From a virus: DNA of 24,416 nucleotides. Below are positions 13,382-20,223 of this stretch, piece after piece (the stretch's first letter is position 1; each line of letters begins with the position of its first letter). The notes beneath the pieces are model-generated. The model searched no databases. It saw only the letters and a list, made by a program, of their open reading frames with translations, and had not been told where the DNA came from. A program made the translations under genes and the position numbers. The stretch lies in the IMG/VR virus record IMGVR_UViG_3300042879_005586, positions 1-24,416 of that record, one strand, 5' to 3'.

Positions 13382-13435
13382 ATCTGTTTTAAAAAAGTTA
13401 CCCTTTTGTTTTTATTTAACTTTTGTTTTTGACTA

Positions 13436-13451
13436 TTTAATATATATTAAA
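13436..13451. promoter_or_regulatory. Palindromic AT box between divergent operons
   Basis: TTTAATATATATTAAA is a perfect 16-nt palindrome, 21 nt before the NFACT-R ATG and 54 nt before the minus-strand start at 13381. Candidate bidirectional promoter or operator for both operons. Confidence 0.45.
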
Positions 13452-13472
13452 TATAAATTTACCAATTGTTTA

Positions 13473-13862
13473 ATGAGATATATTAAATATTTTTTTGAAG
13501 CTAAATCAGACAAACCAAAAGTTAAAAAACATGACATAGATGGGTTTGTTGTTCTACAAGGAAAAGATGCTTCTGCTAATGAATATTTAACCTTAGAAGT
13601 TGCAGATGAGGATGATATTTGGATGCATGCTAAGGGGGTGCCAGGCAGTCACATAATCATCAAGATAAAAGAAAAGATACCAACTGAAACAACTATTCAA
13701 CGTGTTGCAGAGATTGCTGCTAAGAATAGTAAATCTACAGAAGATATGGTAAAGGTTGTTTATTGTAAGAAGAAATTTGTTACAAAGGAACCTGGTATGA
13801 ACACTGGTCAAGTTAAAGTTGACTATGTCAATGCTAATGAAATAATTGTCCCTAAAAATTAA
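13473..13862 (+). CDS. Stand-alone NFACT-R (DUF814) domain protein, ribosome-quality-control related
   Basis: 129 residues. NFACT-R is the C-terminal RNA-binding domain of RqcH/NEMF (FbpA), which bind stalled 60S/50S subunits and tRNA in ribosome quality control. Nearly the whole protein matches it: DGFVVLQGKDASANEYLTL, DIWMHAKGVPGSHIIIK, VAEIAAKNSK, VVYCKKKFVTKEPG, GQVKVDYVNANEIIVP. The NFACT-N, helix-hairpin-helix and coiled-coil parts of RqcH are missing. I start at the ATG at 13473; an upstream in-frame ATG at 13341 would run back through the AT box and into the divergent gene and adds no domain sequence. The N-terminus MRYIKYFFEAKS resembles the other possible head-targeting peptides in this window. 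It is the first gene of a cluster ending with tmRNA. Confidence 0.88.
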   Translation: MRYIKYFFEAKSDKPKVKKHDIDGFVVLQGKDASANEYLTLEVADEDDIWMHAKGVPGSHIIIKIKEKIPTETTIQRVAEIAAKNSKSTEDMVKVVYCKKKFVTKEPGMNTGQVKVDYVNANEIIVPKN

Positions 13863-13873
13863 TATATAAATGG

Positions 13874-15247
13874 ATGGCAAAGAATAAGAAAAATCAAAAT
13901 AATTCACAAGCCCCACTTATAAAGTTTAGTGATGATTTTTGGATAATGTTGGATAAGATTGCCCAAGTAGATAATTCTGAAATAGCTTGGTCTTTATATG
14001 AATTAGATTCAAACCCCCTTGTTAAAAACATAATGCGGGTTAGTAAAGTAGATATTTCTGAAAAAGAAAGTAGGTTTTCTGTAACTATTTCAGGAAGTCA
14101 GGTTGATGTGAGAATCACTTCTTTTTTGAAAAATTATTTTGAAGACCAATTTTCAGATGATAAGATACAGAAATTTATAAGGTCTTATAACAGACTGATA
14201 TCAGGAAGTGATGATGTGGAAGATGAGGATACTAAACAAATTGAAATCAAAGAATTTAACTATGACCCATCAGATATCAAATCTACATTTTTATCACTTG
14301 TTAGTGAAACATATCCATATGGATATGAAGAAGAAGTTGTGAAATTTTTACCATCTTTTTTAAAAAGAGACAAACACGGAAATTACTACCATTTGATTGG
14401 CACTTCAGATACAGCATTCACTTGTCATTTGGATACGGCTTCAAGAACTAAATCAAAAGTAAAACTTAGGGAATTTGAAAAAGATGGTCAGACTTTTATC
14501 AAAACAGATGGAAGTTCTATATTGGGCGCTGATGACAAAGCTGGTGTTACAGTTTTGCTTTATATGATTCACAATAATGTACCAGGTGTTTACTGGTTCT
14601 TCATTGGTGAGGAGAGGGGTGGTATTGGATCTAGAGATGTGGCTAAGACTTATGATGATTATTCATTTATGAAAGATGTAAAGAAAATAGTATCCTTTGA
14701 TAGAAGGAATTACTATTCAGTAATTACGTCTCAGATGGGTGTTTCTTGTTGTTCAAATGAATTTGCACAATCTCTTTGTGATGAACTAAATAAAAGTGGT
14801 CTGAAGTTGACTTTGGACCCCACTGGAATCTTCACAGACTCAGCCAGTTTCATTGATTTAATACCAGAGTGTACCAATGTATCAGTTGGATATTTTGATG
14901 AGCACAGACACACAGAATTGCAAAATATAACCTATTTAAAAAAGTTATGTAAAGCAGCAGTGGTTTGTGATTGGGATAAATTGGTTGTGAAAAGAAAAAT
15001 TGGTATAGATGAGGAAGTTTCCAAAAAGTATGCTAGAATGGTTGGTGATACAAGAAGACTCAAAACAAATAATAAAATTAAGTTTTCAAGTGAGGGAGGC
15101 AATTTGTTTTATGAAATTGATATAATAAATGGTGAACTAAATGATTTTCATGAGGATATGGTTCAATTAGAAAGATTATTTGCTCAATACAGACACCAAC
15201 CAAGTATCTCATTCCATGAGAATACAATAAAAATTAAATTTGACTGA
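13874..15247 (+). CDS. M28/M20-like di-zinc metallopeptidase with an extra N-terminal domain
   Basis: 457 residues. The peptidase part starts near residue 130 and shows the full metal set in order: CHLDTAS (His185, Asp187), ILGADDKAG (Asp220), IGEERGGIGS (Glu246-Glu247), SFDRRN (Asp276) and FDEHRHTE (His344 or His346). This is the pattern of co-catalytic zinc aminopeptidases and carboxypeptidases. Residues 1-130 form an unrecognised domain with an acidic linker (DDVEDEDT). There is no signal peptide, so it acts in the cytoplasm. It starts 12 nt after NFACT-R and overlaps the next gene by one base, so the three are co-expressed. Processing peptides from degraded proteins is a plausible but unproven role. 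Confidence 0.8.
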   Translation: MAKNKKNQNNSQAPLIKFSDDFWIMLDKIAQVDNSEIAWSLYELDSNPLVKNIMRVSKVDISEKESRFSVTISGSQVDVRITSFLKNYFEDQFSDDKIQKFIRSYNRLISGSDDVEDEDTKQIEIKEFNYDPSDIKSTFLSLVSETYPYGYEEEVVKFLPSFLKRDKHGNYYHLIGTSDTAFTCHLDTASRTKSKVKLREFEKDGQTFIKTDGSSILGADDKAGVTVLLYMIHNNVPGVYWFFIGEERGGIGSRDVAKTYDDYSFMKDVKKIVSFDRRNYYSVITSQMGVSCCSNEFAQSLCDELNKSGLKLTLDPTGIFTDSASFIDLIPECTNVSVGYFDEHRHTELQNITYLKKLCKAAVVCDWDKLVVKRKIGIDEEVSKKYARMVGDTRRLKTNNKIKFSSEGGNLFYEIDIINGELNDFHEDMVQLERLFAQYRHQPSISFHENTIKIKFD

Positions 15248-15693
15248 TGGAGTGGAATAAACATATCAAAAAATTTGAGAAATATGATGACCCAGATGAT
15301 TTTGAATTTGATTTTTCAGATGAGTTGTCGCCTAAGAAATATAGTAAATATGGTGATGATGAAGAAGTTGATGATGAATTAAAAGCAGCATATGAGCACT
15401 TAGCATCTACTATAAGACAAATGATTAGAAATGCTGGTCTAAAAAATTCAACAGTTACTGTACATGATAAAGATTTTGTTATGGAATTTATTTTAGAACA
15501 AAATCAAAAGTTCTCAAAGTTTATGTCAATCATTGGTTTGATGAAAAAAATTCATCAAGATATTTTAATTCAGTACGAACCTGCTGTTGATTTGTGGTAT
15601 ACCAAAGACAAAAAACCACTTTTAACAGTAGATTTTTATTATAAAGAGGGTAAGAGTGGTAATTTTAAATGGTCAGAAGACATACCTTTTTAA
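15247..15693 (+). CDS. Small acidic phage protein of unknown function
   Basis: 148 residues. The first 55 residues are very acidic (DDPDDFEFDFSDEL, then DDEEVDDEL), followed by a helical and beta region (AYEHLASTIRQMI, then TVTVHDKDFVMEFIL, then LTVDFYYKEGKSG). I recognise no family. Start and preceding stop overlap as TGATG, so translation is coupled to the peptidase and the two products may work together. The N-terminus MEWNKHIKKFEKYDD is loosely similar to the shared N-terminal motif discussed in the findings. Confidence 0.6.
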   Translation: MEWNKHIKKFEKYDDPDDFEFDFSDELSPKKYSKYGDDEEVDDELKAAYEHLASTIRQMIRNAGLKNSTVTVHDKDFVMEFILEQNQKFSKFMSIIGLMKKIHQDILIQYEPAVDLWYTKDKKPLLTVDFYYKEGKSGNFKWSEDIPF

Positions 15694-15698
15694 ACTTT

Positions 15699-15730
15699 TT
15701 TGTTTTTTTCAGATAAAATATATACTTTTG
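15699..15730 (+). promoter_or_regulatory. Bacteroidetes-type housekeeping promoter of tmRNA
   Basis: TTTG (15699-15702), a 20-nt spacer, then TACTTTTG (15723-15730), fitting the Bacteroidetes sigma consensus TTTG-N19-21-TAnnTTTG. The mature tmRNA 5' end is predicted 10 nt later, about right for a start near 15737. It is the clearest host-type promoter in the window and implies expression by unmodified host RNA polymerase. An AT box AAAATATATAC overlaps the spacer. Confidence 0.7.
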
Positions 15731-15739
15731 TAAACTAAT

Positions 15740-16090
15740 GGGGGCGACTTGGAATAGATTCGCGATGTAAGTTTAGGGATGCAGGCATTGGGTGATATCG
15801 ACCAATTAAATAAGGTATCAAAGCTGTAAATGGCAACACAAACGAAGTAGCTAGCAAAGAAGAATTAGTATTTGCCCTACGCAACAACCAACTCAAGGTA
15901 AACGAGGTAGCTTCTGTAGCTTAATAGTTTCCAACAGTAATGAGTCTGTAAAACTCACGATGTTATCTGTCAGTTAGAATCGTAAAATCAAATTGAATAT
16001 TTTGTCAGTTTAAGAAAAAATTGACTAAGCTTGTGAAAGAGTTTTTAGGTTTAGTTGAGGAAGACGTGGGTTCGAATCCCTCCGCCTCCA
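15740..16090 (+). ncRNA. ssrA: tmRNA (ssrA)
   Basis: 351-nt gene. tmRNA enters stalled ribosomes as an Ala-tRNA, swaps the message and tags the nascent chain for proteolysis. The tRNA-like ends pair as GGGGGCG (15740-15746) with CGCCTCC (16083-16089, one G-U), then discriminator A. The T arm GTGGG-TTCGAAT-CCCTC and the conserved stretch CTAAGCTTGTGAAAGAG near the 3' end are typical; GATGCAGGCATTGGG matches the 5' helix region. The likely tag frame begins at GGC 15832 and stops at TAA 15922, followed by TAG: 30 residues beginning GNTNEVAS and ending NEVASVA. The start codon choice rests on similarity to Bacteroidetes tags that start with Gly. CCA is not encoded. No SmpB gene is in the window. 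Confidence 0.93.
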
Positions 16091-16092
16091 CA

Positions 16093-16126
16093 AAAGAAAA
16101 ACCCACCAAATTTGGTGGGTTTTTTT
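16093..16126. terminator. Bidirectional terminator after tmRNA
   Basis: Stem ACCCACC / GGTGGGT around AAATTT, with T7 on the plus side and an A-rich tract (T-rich on the minus strand) on the other. It can end both tmRNA and the convergent minus operon, whose last stop codon lies in the T-run. Confidence 0.88.
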
Positions 16127-16304
16127 ATGACTTATATTTTCCTCCTCTGCGTTTTCTTTTACAATAATTTATTTGACTAAAACCCTTTGGATTTGAACAA
16201 TTTATATTTTTCTTGTATTTAACAGACCATCTGGATTTCATACCCTTTCTTGGTTTGTTATATCCTTCAGTGATGAAGTCTTCATATGATAGTATATTTT
16301 CCAT
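16125..16304 (-). CDS. Small basic protein with capsid-targeting-like N-terminus
   Basis: 59 residues, found by reading the frame after the upstream gene: its ATG is 2 nt after the stop of the ten-CxxC gene. The N-terminus MENILSYEDFITEGYNKP resembles the T4 capsid-targeting sequence (MKTYQEFIAEA), with I-T-E before Gly fitting gp21 cleavage. The rest is strongly basic: PRKGMKSRWSVKYKKNINCS, then NPKGFSQINYCKRKRRGGKY, with two Cys 12 apart. I have seen similar CxNPKGFS...C segments in phage proteins but cannot name a family. After cleavage at Glu13 a 46-residue basic peptide would remain, like T4 internal proteins that travel with the DNA. The last codons lie in the tmRNA terminator. Confidence 0.65.
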   Translation of the reverse strand: MENILSYEDFITEGYNKPRKGMKSRWSVKYKKNINCSNPKGFSQINYCKRKRRGGKYKS

Positions 16305-16306
16305 AA

Positions 16307-17821
16307 TTACCAGTTACATTCAGGACAAGAATTCTGTCCATTGCCATCACAGTCGTTACATTCCACTCTACCATTTCCATCACAGTCAGGACATTCTCTA
16401 TTACCATGGCCCCAACAATCCTCACACTGTACCTTGCCATCACCATTACAATCTTCACAAGGGTTTCCTTCATCATCTACACCCTTACCATCACAAGTAC
16501 CACATTCAATTTCACCAGAACCCTCACATTCTGGACATTCTATTTTACCATTGTCACACTCATCACATCTCAAGTTACCCCTACCATAACACTCACCACA
16601 CTCTACATAAGCATCACCACCACAGTAGTCACAAGATTGATTTGAATAACCACCGCCAGTGTCTTCTAATTGGTATTCACCATCACCAGAAGATAATATA
16701 CCATTAAATGGTGTATAGAACTTTAAAGTATCCAAATAAGGATAACCACTATATTCTTTTGCCTTCACTGTAACTTCCAAATATTTTGGTCTTGATTCTG
16801 TACCATCTGGAGCAATCATAGTTGAATCATCTGTTGAACTAGTATATTTCTTTTTCAAGTACCATCCTTGTTGTGCGATATATTGCTTATATAACTCCAA
16901 ATCCGAATCATCATGGGTATAAATTCTATCCACATAAGTGATTCCATCTGGACTTGATAATTTCCAAACAAGTGCTCTACCTTTTATTTTATCTGTTTGG
17001 TCATCATCCTTTAATATAAGTAACTGACAAACATCAGGATTATCTGTGTAAATTTCCAACCATCTTCTTGGGGCTCTAGCCATACAAGAATTACTCAATT
17101 GACCTTTACTTGTGCCGTGTAAATAGTTATCATACTGATACCAATGGTGAATTGCATTTCCAGAAACTAATTCAAAGTTTCTGAAAGCATCATTGAACTT
17201 ATCAAATTCTGATTTGTATTTATTAACAAATTGTTCAATCTCAGCATTTGAATAAGTAACATCAGCAGACCTTAATAAGGCTTGTACTGATGCACCAATT
17301 CTACCAGGTTGTCTATTTTTGGAAAATGGTAACTTTGATAAATCAACAAGTCTCAACCTACCTTTGTTTATAACAGAAACACCACCAGGGAAAACAACTT
17401 TACAATAAACATTACCAGATGTTGGGGATGTATATTCTGATTCTATAACACCTTCCTCATTTGATTGTGGGTGGTATGTTTGTGGACCTTCTGGTCTATA
17501 TCCCAATGCAGCAAAAATTTCATTATTGGCTTCTGAGTGTGTCAAATGACCAGAACCCATATGAGTTACTTTTTTAGCTTCTTGGCTTGAAAGTAATTCT
17601 TTAGCTTTTCTATCAGTTATGAAGGTGATTTGGTTCTTATTATCAGCAATATCAATATAGTTATTAGCAACATCTAAATCTTTAGTTTCAATATCCAATA
17701 AGGATTTAGCTACAGGGGAATCAATTTTTGCTAGTAATTTCTTGAACCTGTCTGAAAAAACTACAATTGATTCATTTAAAACAGACTCAAGTAAAAAATC
17801 ATTGAATTTTAAAAATCTCAT
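16307..17821 (-). CDS. Cys-rich protein with ten CxxC motifs (DnaJ-type zinc repeats) and a phage-specific domain
   Basis: 504 residues. Residues 397-504 hold ten CxxC motifs at a regular spacing of 10-11 residues (one gap of 15), many followed by Gly as in the DnaJ CxxCxGxG zinc region; DnaJ has four. Paired, these could bind five zinc ions. There is no J domain, so this is not a co-chaperone by itself. Residues about 240-325 carry a phage domain with LSNSCMARAPRRWLEIYT, LLILKDDD, GRALVWKL and YVDRIYTHDD, which I recall from other large phages without a function. The N-terminus MRFLKFNDFLLESVL has L-L-E before Ser, fitting head targeting and gp21 cleavage. It is 2 nt after the upstream stop. 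Confidence 0.75.
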   Translation of the reverse strand: MRFLKFNDFLLESVLNESIVVFSDRFKKLLAKIDSPVAKSLLDIETKDLDVANNYIDIADNKNQITFITDRKAKELLSSQEAKKVTHMGSGHLTHSEANNEIFAALGYRPEGPQTYHPQSNEEGVIESEYTSPTSGNVYCKVVFPGGVSVINKGRLRLVDLSKLPFSKNRQPGRIGASVQALLRSADVTYSNAEIEQFVNKYKSEFDKFNDAFRNFELVSGNAIHHWYQYDNYLHGTSKGQLSNSCMARAPRRWLEIYTDNPDVCQLLILKDDDQTDKIKGRALVWKLSSPDGITYVDRIYTHDDSDLELYKQYIAQQGWYLKKKYTSSTDDSTMIAPDGTESRPKYLEVTVKAKEYSGYPYLDTLKFYTPFNGILSSGDGEYQLEDTGGGYSNQSCDYCGGDAYVECGECYGRGNLRCDECDNGKIECPECEGSGEIECGTCDGKGVDDEGNPCEDCNGDGKVQCEDCWGHGNRECPDCDGNGRVECNDCDGNGQNSCPECNW

Positions 17822-17823
17822 TA

Positions 17824-18675
17824 TTAGTGTAGTTCATTTTCTAACCAATCATGTACTTGTTGTACATTTTCTTTGGCTGCTGATATGTGGTCTTCTGCCC
17901 AATCATGTCCTTCTCCAAGTACATTATCTATTTCCATTTGATTAAATTCAAGTAATTTTCCAACCATTCTACAGATAGATTCAATATTGGCAAAAAACAT
18001 ATAATTTTCATTGTGTGATGCCATATCTGAATCCATACCCTCACTAACTTCTTTATTTGAGAGGAAATTGAATACATGTGAAACATTTTCCTTAGCTACT
18101 GACATATGGTCTTCAGCCCAATTATGACCATCATTTAACATGGTGTTAATTTGTGAGTGATCCATTTCCATCATTTCTGTGCACATATTGTGGATAGTTT
18201 CCAAATTATTGAAAAACATATAAGATGTTTCCTGTGTGTCATTCTCAAAATTGACATCATTATCCATTGGACTTACTTGATTCATTTCTGAATCTCCACA
18301 CTTACAATCTTGACATCCACATCCACAGTTCTCTTCATTAACTTTTAAAAAACCTTGGAAAGATTTTATGAGTTTTTCATCAACAATCTTGTATTTATGG
18401 TCTGTTTCTTCTACACCATCATCTTCTAAAGATTTGATTCTATCCTCAATTTGAGCTTTAGAAAGATTTTTATCCATCTTATTTGTTACAGTATTCCAAT
18501 GTAATTCGTCTTGACCACTGTGTGGAAAAGATGTTCTACTTACTTTGTCATCTCTATTTTGTCTTTTAACTTTTTTTAGGTCATCTTTTTCTTTTTTAAT
18601 ATTATCTAAAAAAGGAGCAAATCTCTGGATTCTACTGTGATTTGTTTGATATTGTGGATCATTATTTGGTATCAT
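17824..18675 (-). CDS. Unknown protein with a duplicated helical domain and a Cys cluster
   Basis: 283 residues. Residues 152-209 and 225-283 are two copies of one domain: each begins YMFF-x-N followed by helices, then GH-(N/D)-WAEDH-x-S-x-AKENV and an ending helix. In the middle lies CGCGCQDCKCG (about 117-127), a possible metal site. Between the N-terminal charged region and this is KLIKSFQGFLKVNE, a peptide like the head-targeting motif but internal. I do not know the family. It is tightly coupled to the ten-CxxC gene (2-nt gap) and has an AT box 22 nt upstream of its start. Confidence 0.6.
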   Translation of the reverse strand: MIPNNDPQYQTNHSRIQRFAPFLDNIKKEKDDLKKVKRQNRDDKVSRTSFPHSGQDELHWNTVTNKMDKNLSKAQIEDRIKSLEDDGVEETDHKYKIVDEKLIKSFQGFLKVNEENCGCGCQDCKCGDSEMNQVSPMDNDVNFENDTQETSYMFFNNLETIHNMCTEMMEMDHSQINTMLNDGHNWAEDHMSVAKENVSHVFNFLSNKEVSEGMDSDMASHNENYMFFANIESICRMVGKLLEFNQMEIDNVLGEGHDWAEDHISAAKENVQQVHDWLENELH

Positions 18676-18696
18676 AATAAATAAATTGATTTATAA

Positions 18697-18711
18697 GTTT
18701 ATATATTAAAC
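18697..18711 (-). promoter_or_regulatory. AT box upstream of the duplicated-domain gene
   Basis: GTTTATATATTAAAC, near-palindromic, lies between the stop of the gene at 18714 and the start at 18675. Candidate internal promoter of the minus operon. Confidence 0.35.
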
Positions 18712-18713
18712 TG

Positions 18714-19400
18714 TTATTTTAATTTTTCATCAAGGATTTTAGCAATTGTACTGCCTATTGTGAAGTGGATATTTTTCAAAGTATCAGTTTCAATAGTCGT
18801 GTATTCATCCAAAAATTGAAATTGAAAGACATAAGTATCATAATCTCTATCTTCTTCTCTTTCCTTTTTAGAAATAGATAAAGACATTTTATAATTGTCA
18901 TTAACATTGATTTTGAAATCAAATGTAACATCTTCACAAGGAACTGTTTTGAATTTTGGTTCATACTCAACATCAAATATAGAATAGTCAGTAATCTTTG
19001 ACCTTCTCATATAATAGTTCAGAAACATTGCTGGAGCTTCTATGAAATCGGAGAGTATTTGTATGTCTTTTCCAAAATCATTGGAATCAATAATATCTTG
19101 TAATTTAGTTTTTAAATCAATTGCATTTTTAAATTCTATCTTATTATAAACACAATTTATGTCATAAAGATAAATAAATGAATTATCAATCAATTTACTC
19201 TTTTCCTTATCTGTTTTAAATATAAATTTAGTGTGTATTATTAATGTGTCATCGATTGAAATGCCATGTATAGATATGACTAATTTGTAAAAGTTTTTAT
19301 CTTTGGATAGTTCATAGACAGTATCAACAGAAGCTACCATTCCTTCTTCTTCTTGGAATATATCTTTGAATACTTGTTCTATTTCAGTAATTGTTACCAT
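18714..19400 (-). CDS. Phage protein of unknown function
   Basis: 228 residues, soluble and mixed alpha/beta. Visible stretches are FYKLVISIHGISIDDTLIIH, a helix-rich centre (NAIDLKTKLQDIID) and a C-terminal beta part (YDTYVFQFQFLDEY). I recognise no motif or family. It starts 3 nt after the nucleotidyltransferase stop, so it is cotranscribed with it. Confidence 0.6.
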   Translation of the reverse strand: MVTITEIEQVFKDIFQEEEGMVASVDTVYELSKDKNFYKLVISIHGISIDDTLIIHTKFIFKTDKEKSKLIDNSFIYLYDINCVYNKIEFKNAIDLKTKLQDIIDSNDFGKDIQILSDFIEAPAMFLNYYMRRSKITDYSIFDVEYEPKFKTVPCEDVTFDFKINVNDNYKMSLSISKKEREEDRDYDTYVFQFQFLDEYTTIETDTLKNIHFTIGSTIAKILDEKLK

Positions 19401-19403
19401 AGT

Positions 19404-20150
19404 TTATTTAAATTGTTTATCATATGATTTGCTTTTTAGGTTCATATATCTTTCAATATATCCATTTCTCCTAAGTAATTTGAAAACCAAATTTTCTACT
19501 GAAAATTCACCTTCTCTATCTAAGCCAGCTTGTCTACCATCTTTTATCTTTTTCCAAACCTTTTTAAATTTTGGTTCAAGTGACTTATAAGATTTACCAG
19601 ATTTGAAATCCTTTTCAAGATCATTAATCATAGTCATATATATAGTAGCTTTTTTTCTGATAGATTCTTGGTCTGGTTCAAAATTCTCTTTTGTTGGTTT
19701 TTTTATCCATTCATCATTCAATAAAGAATAAACACCTGATGAGTGATGTTCTTGTGAAATATCTTGACAGTATATTTCAACATCAAAACCTTTTATTTTG
19801 ATATCATGTTGTAATTTCCAAGATTTTTCAACAGCATCCAAATATTTTCTAACCAATTCTACATCTTCATTCACATCTGAGAAATCAAATACCAAATGTA
19901 AATCTATATCAGAATAATTACTCCAATTAAAGTTAGCTAATGAACCTGTAAAAATTAAATCACTGAGTTCTACATTTCCTAAATCTAATTGATTAAAATA
20001 ATCTTGTCCAAGTTGTATCAATTCATCTTTTATTTCTGAATCTAATTCATAATCAGTCCAAAAATCACCATTCAAATTATCTTGTAATTTAAATGATTTT
20101 ATTGGTTCAAATTGTGCTTGTGTAAAGTCTTCGAAATATTTGAAAATCAT
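19404..20150 (-). CDS. Pol-beta-type nucleotidyltransferase
   Basis: 248 residues. The catalytic signature is clear: FTGSLANFNWSNYSDIDLHL with Gly69-Ser70, Asp81 and Asp83, and the third acid Asp123 in GFDVEIYC. This is the minimal nucleotidyltransferase fold that moves an NMP from NTP to a protein, RNA or small molecule; substrate is unknown. The second half (EHHSSGVYSL, WIKKPTKENFEPDQ) matches a phage-specific version I recall from other T4-like genomes. The N-terminus MIFKYFEDFTQAQFE resembles the shared head-targeting-like motif. It is the first gene of the minus operon to 16125 and is divergent from the gene at 20224. Confidence 0.78.
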   Translation of the reverse strand: MIFKYFEDFTQAQFEPIKSFKLQDNLNGDFWTDYELDSEIKDELIQLGQDYFNQLDLGNVELSDLIFTGSLANFNWSNYSDIDLHLVFDFSDVNEDVELVRKYLDAVEKSWKLQHDIKIKGFDVEIYCQDISQEHHSSGVYSLLNDEWIKKPTKENFEPDQESIRKKATIYMTMINDLEKDFKSGKSYKSLEPKFKKVWKKIKDGRQAGLDREGEFSVENLVFKLLRRNGYIERYMNLKSKSYDKQFK

Positions 20151-20165
20151 ATTTAGGTTGATTTT

Positions 20166-20177
20166 AGATATATATTA
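20166..20177. promoter_or_regulatory. AT box between divergent genes
   Basis: AGATATATATTA lies in the 73-nt divergent region, next to TTAGGTTGAT (20153-20163), which also occurs before the protease gene. Candidate promoter for either or both directions. Confidence 0.4.
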
Positions 20178-20223
20178 AAACTATGTAATTAATTTATTTT
20201 ATAATAAAAAAATAAGACATTTT

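Noticed and set aside
13341-13472. Upstream in-frame ATG at 13341 for the NFACT-R gene
   Set aside because: The extension overlaps the divergent gene start and the palindromic AT box, and codes a hydrophobic stretch foreign to the domain. The ATG at 13473 gives the shared N-terminal motif.
16213-16707. Plus-strand His/Pro/Ser-rich reading frames at 16213-16707, 16341-16589 and 16406-16645
   Set aside because: Antisense of the CxxC-rich coding region; the DNA repeat keeps all frames open. The minus-strand gene has clear motif spacing.
16307-17821. Calling the ten-CxxC protein a DnaJ chaperone
   Set aside because: No J domain with HPD motif and no DnaJ C-terminal substrate domain; only the zinc repeat pattern is shared.
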